Assembly: GCA_017307315.1 (NCBI GenBank)
Contig: JAFKFF010000319.1
Span: 1,896 to 12,616 of the forward strand
Length of the DNA: 10,721 bases
From: Alphaproteobacteria bacterium
GTDB lineage: Bacteria > Pseudomonadota > Alphaproteobacteria > Micropepsales > Micropepsaceae
Reading direction: 5' to 3'
Shown here: positions 5,710 through 10,721 of the stretch, piece by piece
Numbering within the stretch: position 1 is the stretch's first letter
Layout of the letters: each line of letters starts with the position of its first letter
The notes under the pieces: generated by a model
Database searches by the model: none
What the model was told of the DNA's origin: nothing
Seen by the model: only the letters and a program-made list of their open reading frames with translations
Program-made: the position numbers and the translations under genes

Positions 5710-8553
5710 ATGCGAAAATCCTTGTTCCTTGCGCTGATCGGCATGCTGCTGGCCGGACTGGGCGCCTTTGCCGCCGATGCCCCGCGCGCCGTGAATTTCG
5801 GCTCGGACGACAATGTCATCAATTTGCAGCACGAACTCACGCCCTATCGCGCCCCCAATGGGCCGGAGGCCGACGGCTCGGCCTGGTACATGCTGGCGGT
5901 GACCAACAACAGCGTCAGGCCCGCCATCCGGGTTCTGCTGGCGGGCCAGCCGCCGCGCATGGCGTTGCGGCTGTTGCCGCGGCCCACCCGTCCCGCCATC
6001 CTGGCGGTGGCGAGTTCGGATTCTGGCGTGGTGGTGGAGCCGGCCAAGGCTTATGGCGCACGGGCCTGGCGGGTCATCATTCCGCCGGTGACCCAGGTGG
6101 GGCTTGCCGTGCGCGTGGGCAACGCCAACACGCCGCCCTCGCTGCAGGCCTGGACGGAACCGGCGCTGGCTTCGCACAACCGCCAGCTTGCCATCTTCAT
6201 CACCGCAGTCGGCTCGCTCATCGCCGCCGCCGCTCTCATCACCGGTGGTCTTGCGATTCTCATCGGGCATACGGCGCCGCGCTGGGTGGCGATCACCTTG
6301 TTCATGCTGCTCTGGAGCTGGTTGGCGGGAACCGGCATGTTCGATGCCAGCCTCGCCACCCATATCGGCGGACCTTATGGCCTGGTTGCGCTCCTGACGG
6401 CGCTGGCGCTGGCCGCGGGCGCCAAGCTCGCCGATGCCATCGTGCCTCTGCGCGAAGTCTTCCCCAAGCGGGCGCGGCAGTTCCGTATCGCGCTGTATGT
6501 GCTCTGCGGCCTGGGCGTCGCGTCCTATCTCGGCGTGCCGGGCGCCACGCTCGTCACCGATACGCTGATCGTGCCGGGTAGCGCCGCGGTCGCGGGATAT
6601 CTTTTCTTCTGCGGGCGGCGCGGGATGCGCGCGGCCCAGGTGATCGCGCCCGGTGCCGCCGCTTTTGCCTTGGTGGCTTTGGCGGCCGCCATCACCAGCC
6701 TGGGCGGGCTGGGCGAAACCTTGACCGCGCCTGTCACCACCGGCGGCTTCGCGGCGGACGGTCTGGCGCTCGCGGTCATCGCCAGCGAGGAAATCGCGGT
6801 TCTGCCGTTCCTTCATGGTTCCAAGGCGGCGCGCCTTCTGGAAGCCCAGCCGGTGCCCGAAACCGCGCTCGATCCATCGCTGCCCTTCGCGCATCTGGCC
6901 CTGGCGGCGATCGGGGCCGCTCACCAAGGCGTTTTCAACCTCGATTTCCGGGCACAACTTCTCACCCTGTCGGCGGATGCGGCCGCGATGGCGGATCTGC
7001 CGGCGCACCGGGCGACGCTTTCGCATGCGGACTGGATGGCGCGCCTGCATCCCGACGATCTGGAAACCTATCGCGAAGCGCTGGAGATGTTCCGGACCCA
7101 GCCGGGACAGGCATTCCGGCTGGAGTTCCGCGTTCAAGGACCGGCCGGAAGTTGGCGCTGGCTGGAATTGCGCGCCAGCATCGTCACCGACCAAGACGTG
7201 CCGTCGGATTGCCTGGGCCTTCTCAGCGACGTCACCGATCGCAAGGAGCCGGCGCCCGCGGAAGGCGATCCGCTCACCGGGCTTGGCTCGCGCGGGGCTC
7301 TGATGGACGCGATGGCGCAACGGGGCGCGGCCTTGCGTGACGGCCAGCTCGCGCTGCTCGATCTCGACCGTTTCAAGGCCATTCACGCCAGTATCGGCGA
7401 CGATGGCGGCGACGCGATCCTTGTGCAGACGGCGCATCGCCTCAACGATCGTTTCGGTGCCGAGGCGCAGCTCTTCCGCATCGGCGGAGACGGCTTTGCG
7501 CTGTTCTTTGCCGCAAGCGCGGCCGATACCCAGGGGTTGGGCGACGCGCTGGTCGAGTTGTGCAATCCGCCCCATCCCCATGCCGGACGCAATGTCTTCG
7601 CGCCTGCCAGCGTGGGGGTCGCGGCGGGAGAAGCGGATCCTGCGCGCTTGCTGCGCAACGCCGAACTGGCGCTCTCCGCCGCCAAGGCGCGGGGAGGCGC
7701 CTGCGCCCTGGTCTATGTGCCCGAACTGGAAGCGCAAGCCCGCACCGATGCCGTCGAACTGGAATCGGACCTGCGTCAGGCGCTCGATACCGACCAGATC
7801 GAGATTTTCTATCAACCGATCATGCGGTTTTCCGATCACCGGGTGGCGGGATTTGAAGCTTTGCTGCGCTGGCGCCATCCCGCCAAGGGATTGGTGGCGC
7901 CGTCCGGCTTCATCGCCCATTCCGAGGAAACCGGCTTGATCGTGCCGCTGGGCCGCTTCGCGCTGGAGCGCGCCGCCAGCGATCTGTCGCATTGGCAGCG
8001 TTATTTTCCCTTGTCGCCGCCGCTTTTCGTGAGCGTCAATCTTTCGGCACGCCAGCTGCGCGATCCCGGCTTCGAGGCGTTCCTGAGCACAGCCGTTCAT
8101 CGCAACGCGCTGGCGCAAGGCACGTTGGCATTGGAAATGACGGAAAGCGCCGTCACGGAAGAAGGCGACCTTGCCGCCACCCTGGTCCGGCTGCGCGAAC
8201 TGGGCGCGGGATTGGCGATGGACGATTTCGGCGTCGGCGCTTCCAGCCTCAGCCGGTTCCGCGATCTGCCTTTCGACACGGTGAAGATCGACAAGGCCTT
8301 TTTGCGCCGCCAGCCCGACGGCACGATCAGCGAGGATTCCGCCCGCGTGCTGCAATCGATCGTCGCCCTGGCGCATGATTTGAAGCGGACGGTGGTGGTG
8401 GAGGGCGTCGAGACGGCCGAGGATGCCGCCTGGCTGGCGTCGCTGGGCTGCGCTTTCGGCCAGGGCTTCTATTTCTCGCCACCCTTGTCGCCCTCCGATA
8501 CCTTGACCTTCATTGCGCGGCATTATGAGGCTGCAACGGCAACTTTGCCCTGA
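5710..8553 (+). CDS. Membrane PAS-GGDEF(degenerate)-EAL protein, predicted c-di-GMP phosphodiesterase
   Basis: A 947-residue protein. Residues 1-22 look like a signal peptide (MRKSLFLALIGMLLAG..., Ala-rich end). An extracytoplasmic domain (about 23-158) and about seven hydrophobic helices (160-380) follow, resembling the 7TMR-DISM plan. A PAS domain lies at about 391-512, GGDEF from DPLTGL at 520, and EAL from about 695. The cyclase site reads GGDGF (592-596), lacking the catalytic Glu; the usual substrate Asn after DLDRFK is His559, and no RxxD inhibitory site is seen. The EAL site looks complete: E716 (FEALLRW), N777, E809, D838/D839 (DDFGVGASS), K859, E898 and Q918. It should therefore hydrolyse c-di-GMP to pGpG, gated by an envelope and PAS signal. 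ATG 5710 has GAAGAG at 5700-5705; GTG 5698 has no good ribosome binding site. Confidence 0.93.
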   Translation: MRKSLFLALIGMLLAGLGAFAADAPRAVNFGSDDNVINLQHELTPYRAPNGPEADGSAWYMLAVTNNSVRPAIRVLLAGQPPRMALRLLPRPTRPAILAVASSDSGVVVEPAKAYGARAWRVIIPPVTQVGLAVRVGNANTPPSLQAWTEPALASHNRQLAIFITAVGSLIAAAALITGGLAILIGHTAPRWVAITLFMLLWSWLAGTGMFDASLATHIGGPYGLVALLTALALAAGAKLADAIVPLREVFPKRARQFRIALYVLCGLGVASYLGVPGATLVTDTLIVPGSAAVAGYLFFCGRRGMRAAQVIAPGAAAFALVALAAAITSLGGLGETLTAPVTTGGFAADGLALAVIASEEIAVLPFLHGSKAARLLEAQPVPETALDPSLPFAHLALAAIGAAHQGVFNLDFRAQLLTLSADAAAMADLPAHRATLSHADWMARLHPDDLETYREALEMFRTQPGQAFRLEFRVQGPAGSWRWLELRASIVTDQDVPSDCLGLLSDVTDRKEPAPAEGDPLTGLGSRGALMDAMAQRGAALRDGQLALLDLDRFKAIHASIGDDGGDAILVQTAHRLNDRFGAEAQLFRIGGDGFALFFAASAADTQGLGDALVELCNPPHPHAGRNVFAPASVGVAAGEADPARLLRNAELALSAAKARGGACALVYVPELEAQARTDAVELESDLRQALDTDQIEIFYQPIMRFSDHRVAGFEALLRWRHPAKGLVAPSGFIAHSEETGLIVPLGRFALERAASDLSHWQRYFPLSPPLFVSVNLSARQLRDPGFEAFLSTAVHRNALAQGTLALEMTESAVTEEGDLAATLVRLRELGAGLAMDDFGVGASSLSRFRDLPFDTVKIDKAFLRRQPDGTISEDSARVLQSIVALAHDLKRTVVVEGVETAEDAAWLASLGCAFGQGFYFSPPLSPSDTLTFIARHYEAATATLP

Positions 8554-8587
8554 TCCGGGCGTTCCACCCTTTTCCACGGAGACTGCC

Positions 8588-9070
8588 ATGACCATCAAGA
8601 TCGGCGACACGATCCCTTCCGCCACCCTCATGCAGATGAAGGATGGCGGTCCAAAGCCGGTGACCACGGATGAGATTTTCAAGGGAAAGAAGGTGGCGCT
8701 GTTCGCGCTCCCCGGCGCTTTCACCCCGACTTGCTCGGCCAAGCATCTGCCCGGCTACATCAACAATGCGGAGGACCTGAAGGCGAAAGGGATCGACACC
8801 ATCGCCTGCCTTTCGGTCAACGATGCTTTCGTGATGGGCGCATGGGGCGAGTCCCAGGGCGCCGGCGACAAGGTGATGATGCTGGCCGACGGCAATGGCG
8901 ACTTCACCCGCGCGCTGGGCCTGGAAATGGACGCGAGAAAATTCGGCATGGGCCGGCGCAGCCAGCGTTATTCGATGGTGGTCGATAACGGCGTGGTCAA
9001 GGCGCTGAATGTCGAAGCGCCGGGCGCCTTCGAAGTCTCCAGCGCCGACCACATGGTGGGGCTGCTTTAG
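8588..9070 (+). CDS. Peroxiredoxin, Prx5/PrxII type
   Basis: A 160-residue thiol peroxidase reducing hydrogen peroxide and organic peroxides in the cytoplasm. The Prx5 active site is present as LPGAFTPTCSAKH with peroxidatic C49 and T46, and the conserved Arg is R127 (GRRSQRYSMVVD). A second cysteine, C74 in TIACLSVND, sits where PrxII proteins carry a resolving or accessory Cys. The length is normal for the family. The frame is open upstream into the EAL gene, but ATG 8588 matches the family N-terminus (MTIKIGDTIPSATL) and has GGAGA at 8578-8582, spaced 5 nt. The 34-nt gap after the EAL stop suggests cotranscription or a short promoter; none is obvious. It converges with rnhA. Confidence 0.95.
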   Translation: MTIKIGDTIPSATLMQMKDGGPKPVTTDEIFKGKKVALFALPGAFTPTCSAKHLPGYINNAEDLKAKGIDTIACLSVNDAFVMGAWGESQGAGDKVMMLADGNGDFTRALGLEMDARKFGMGRRSQRYSMVVDNGVVKALNVEAPGAFEVSSADHMVGLL

Positions 9071-9097
9071 GATCTGCGCGCAGGGCAGGCGGCCCGG

Positions 9098-9129
9098 CTA
9101 ACGCTGGCGCGCGATCGCTTCGCGCGCCA
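9098..9129. repeat. 32-nt direct repeat, copy 1 (duplicate of the rnhA 3' end)
   Basis: Identical to 9205-9236 except for one base (C versus T at the seventh position). Read on the minus strand it encodes [10 protein letters not shown] and a stop, matching [10 protein letters not shown] and stop at the end of rnhA, so it looks like a displaced duplicate of that gene's end. It contains a perfect 10-bp stem (9105-9129) with a 5-nt loop. The bases before it also resemble those before copy 2, with G/A differences and one gap. Confidence 0.85.
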
Positions 9130-9133
9130 CGGA

Positions 9134-9196
9134 GCATCGCCCAGGAAAAGTGTGACGTGCCCGAAGGGCGCGCAACGGTTTTCCGTCCGGGCGTGC
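9134..9196. repeat. Palindromic intergenic element, possibly a convergent terminator
   Basis: A 63-nt imperfect palindrome lies between the two direct repeats. Paired arms are GCA 9134-9136 with TGC 9194-9196, CGCCC 9138-9142 with GGGCG 9189-9193, GGAAAA 9144-9149 with TTTTCC 9179-9184, and an inner 6-bp hairpin, GTGCCC 9157-9162 with GGGCGC 9166-9171 around a GAA loop. The core GGAAAAGTGTGACG...CGGTTTTCC resembles, from memory, an intergenic palindrome that recurs in Rhizobiales genomes; I could not search for it. Sitting between convergent genes, it could also stop transcription from both sides, although no long T-run follows the arms. Confidence 0.6.
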
Positions 9197-9204
9197 GACC
9201 CAAC

Positions 9205-9236
9205 CTAACGTTGGCGCGCGATCGCTTCGCGCGCCA
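9205..9236. repeat. 32-nt direct repeat, copy 2 (within the rnhA 3' end)
   Basis: This copy forms the last ten codons and stop of rnhA on the minus strand. Here the internal hairpin extends to a perfect 12-bp stem with a 5-nt loop at 9210-9238, because the flanking bases also pair. The repeat start lies 107 nt from that of copy 1. Which copy is ancestral cannot be told, since both encode the same AREAIARQR end. Confidence 0.85.
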
Positions 9237-9714
9237 ACTGGTCCGCCCGCTCGTTCTCGACATGGCCGGAATGACCCCGCACCCAGGTCCAGGTGACGGA
9301 GAGGTGACGGATCTGCTGTTCGTCCAGCGCGCGCCACAAATCTTCGTTCTTCACCGGTTTCTTGTCGGCCGTTTTCCAGCCACGCTTCTTCCAATTTGGC
9401 AGCCAGCTGCGCGCGCCATCCATCACATATTTCGAATCGGTGTGGATCGAGACATCGGCCGGCGTCTTGATCGCGCGCAGGCCTTCGATCACCGCCGTCA
9501 TCTCCATGCGGTTGTTGGTCGTGTGCGTTTCGCCACCGCTCAATTCGCGCTCATGGGCGTCGCTGCGCAGGATCGCAGCCCAGCCGCCGGGGCCGGGATT
9601 GCCGGAACAGGCGCCATCGGTGAACAACTCGATGATTTTGGTCGCGGGCCCGGACGAAAAGCCGCTCGCGGTTGACGCCGTTCCCGTTTTTTCCGGTCGA
9701 TGCCCCGTCGTCAC
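9205..9714 (-). CDS. rnhA: Ribonuclease HI
   Basis: A 169-residue enzyme that cleaves the RNA strand of RNA-DNA hybrids, removing primers and R-loops. All catalytic carboxylates are visible: D33 ([16 protein letters not shown]), E71 (NNRMEMTAV), D93 ([10 protein letters not shown]) and D158 ([10 protein letters not shown]), with the conserved catalytic-loop His at H148 (RGHSGH). The basic handle region [20 protein letters not shown] (104-123) is typical of bacterial RNase HI. The start GTG (9712-9714) overlaps the thrB stop as GTGA, implying coupled translation. It yields about 26 residues before the domain, of little apparent conservation; I see no better start. The 3' end forms a strong hairpin and is duplicated 107 nt downstream. 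Confidence 0.95.
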   Translation of the reverse strand: MTTGHRPEKTGTASTASGFSSGPATKIIELFTDGACSGNPGPGGWAAILRSDAHERELSGGETHTTNNRMEMTAVIEGLRAIKTPADVSIHTDSKYVMDGARSWLPNWKKRGWKTADKKPVKNEDLWRALDEQQIRHLSVTWTWVRGHSGHVENERADQLAREAIARQR

Positions 9715-10573
9715 AGCCCATACTCGCTGGACTGTTTCACCGTCAGATGGAAGCGCAGCCGCTTGGCATATTCGCGGGGGTCCTTGGGCCGCACCAGCGC
9801 ATTGGGATCGGGATTGAGCCAGTCGAAAAGGCGGGTGAGAAGGAATCGCAGGGCGGCGCCGCGCATGAGAAGCGGCAGCGCGCTTTCTTCTTCGGGCGTC
9901 ATCGTCCGTACGGCGCGATAGCCTGCGATCAGCGCCCGGCCCTTGGTGACATTGTAGGCGCCATCACTTTCGAAGCACCAGCTGTTCAGCGTGACCGCTA
10001 GGTCGTAGGCGTACATGTCGTTGCAGGCGAAATAGAAATCGATCAGGCCCGACACGTTTTCCTGCGTGAAAAGCACATTGTCGGGAAAAAGATCGGCATG
10101 AATGACGCCGGAAGGGAGGCTTGCCGGCCAGGCCCGCTCCAGGCTCCGAGATTGCGCTCCACCGCGTCGGCGCGCAGCCGGGTTGCGTCGGCAAGCTCTC
10201 GCCATCCGGCGGGCCCCAGCGCATTGGCGCGGAAAAGCGTGAAATCGCGTCCGGCTTCATGCATCTGTGCCAGCGCCCGCCCGGCCGCGCCGCAATGGGC
10301 GGGCTCGGGTTTGCGCAGGGAAACGCCATTCAGAAATGTGAAAATCGCCCCCGCGCGGCCCTTGAGGGTGAAGGACTGGGCGCCGGAGCGGTCGCGCAGC
10401 GGCTGGGGACAGGAAAGGCCGTGCTTGGCCAGATGCCCCATCAGCGCCAGGAAAAAGGGCAGGTCGTCGGTCCGCACCCGTTTTTCATAAAGCGTGAGAA
10501 TGAAGGCGCCGCGGTCGGTCTGAAGGTAGAAATTGGAATTATCCACCCCTTCGGCGATGCCCTTGAAAGCCAG
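9711..10573 (-). pseudogene. thrB: Homoserine kinase (APH-fold type), frameshifted and N-terminally truncated
   Basis: Homoserine kinase phosphorylates homoserine to the ThrC substrate. The first half reads in one frame: LAFKGIAEGVDNSNFYL, GAFILTLYEKRVRTDDLPFF, HGLSCPQP and [11 protein letters not shown], all typical of ThrB. At about 10125-10150 homology moves to another frame ([22 protein letters not shown], with the catalytic H-A-D at 10092-10100, then [18 protein letters not shown], and the normal end QSSEYGL). The switch equals a net loss of 3n+1 nt (or gain of 3n+2), and about ten residues expected there seem missing. The first 25 or so family residues are also absent, replaced by a lipoprotein start. 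Everything else is well kept, so the damage is recent or a sequence error. Its stop overlaps rnhA. Confidence 0.85.
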
Positions 10574-10714
10574 CGGCGCGCCTTCCCGGAAGATCACAAG
10601 CTGGGACGCATCGGCCAGGATCACCGGCACCGGACAGAAATTGACTTTGGACGTGTTGCAGCCCGCCAGCGGCAAAAGGGCCAGGCCGAGGACGGCGAAT
10701 CGATTGAGCGTCAT
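10574..10714 (-). pseudogene. 5' fragment of a lipoprotein gene fused in frame to thrB
   Basis: The ATG at 10712-10714 opens a 47-residue segment that is not ThrB-like. It is a bacterial lipoprotein signal peptide (MTLNRFAVLGLALLPLAGC, lipobox LAGC with lipidated C19), followed by CPVPVILADASQLVIFREG. That mature start resembles small hypothetical lipoproteins of alphaproteobacteria whose N-termini read roughly CPxVxxLxDAxxxxxFRxG; this is recognition from memory. The frame runs on directly into LAFKGIAEGVDNSNF of ThrB with the junction near 10571-10590. A cytoplasmic ATP-dependent kinase has no reason to carry such a signal. Only 7 nt lie upstream in the window, with no ribosome binding site to judge. 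Confidence 0.65.
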
Positions 10715-10721
10715 GCGTGCT

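Noticed and set aside
8513..8587. Upstream extension of the peroxiredoxin into the EAL gene
   Set aside because: The added residues do not resemble the family, and ATG 8588 has a well-placed ribosome binding site and the standard N-terminus.
5590..8742. A 1050-codon open frame on the minus strand opposite the EAL gene
   Set aside because: It is an antisense shadow caused by GC-rich codon use: low-complexity Arg/Gly/His-rich product, no recognisable domain, and it fully covers a well-supported gene.
9074..9083. Perfect 10-nt palindrome CTGCGCGCAG just after the peroxiredoxin stop
   Set aside because: Too short and too likely by chance in GC-rich sequence; no T-run follows, so it is not called a terminator.
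10043..10205. Two separate small genes in the overlapping minus-strand frames
   Set aside because: Each frame carries one half of the same kinase with conserved ThrB motifs on either side of the switch, so a frameshifted thrB explains both better than two genes.

Overview
The window is about 10.7 kb of GC-rich DNA from an alphaproteobacterium. The evidence is the aa3-type cytochrome oxidase accessory block (ctaB end, CoxF-like gene, coxC, DUF983, SURF1) running directly into thrC, an M16 peptidase and a GNAT gene. This order is known to me from Caulobacterales, Sphingomonadales and Rhizobiales-like genomes. The order within the class cannot be fixed from this sequence. Coding density is very high, no stretch over 300 bases lacks a gene, and I see no tRNA, rRNA, CRISPR array or insertion sequence.

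Left part (1-2332, + strand): the last 26 codons of ctaB, a 48-residue CoxF-like membrane protein, oxidase subunit III (coxC), a small zinc-ribbon membrane protein (DUF983) and SURF1. These serve assembly of the respiratory aa3 oxidase in the inner membrane. The copper chaperone gene ctaG (cox11), which usually lies between the CoxF-like gene and coxC, is absent: the two genes are 13 nt apart.

Middle part (2345-8553, + strand): thrC (threonine synthase), an M16 zinc peptidase and a GNAT acetyltransferase, joined by two 4-nt ATGA overlaps. A large membrane protein follows (signal peptide, extracytoplasmic domain, about seven helices, PAS, degenerate GGDEF, intact EAL), predicted to be a c-di-GMP phosphodiesterase. 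A Prx5-type peroxiredoxin follows at 8588-9070.

Right part (9071-10721): a 134-nt convergent spacer holds a nested palindrome between two near-identical 32-nt direct repeats, the second of which is the 3' end of rnhA. The minus strand then carries rnhA (RNase HI), coupled by a GTGA overlap to thrB (homoserine kinase). thrB is damaged twice. Its N-terminus is replaced in frame by the signal peptide and start of an unrelated lipoprotein, and its middle carries a frameshift with an apparent small deletion. The left-hand missing ctaG and the right-hand thrB lesions may be real deletions or faults of a draft assembly; the sequence alone cannot decide.

The window is mostly ordinary housekeeping sequence. 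The points worth a second look are the lipoprotein-ThrB chimera and frameshift, the repeat-flanked palindrome at the end of rnhA, the missing ctaG, and the degenerate cyclase domain of the EAL protein. I did not find a convincing new multi-gene system.
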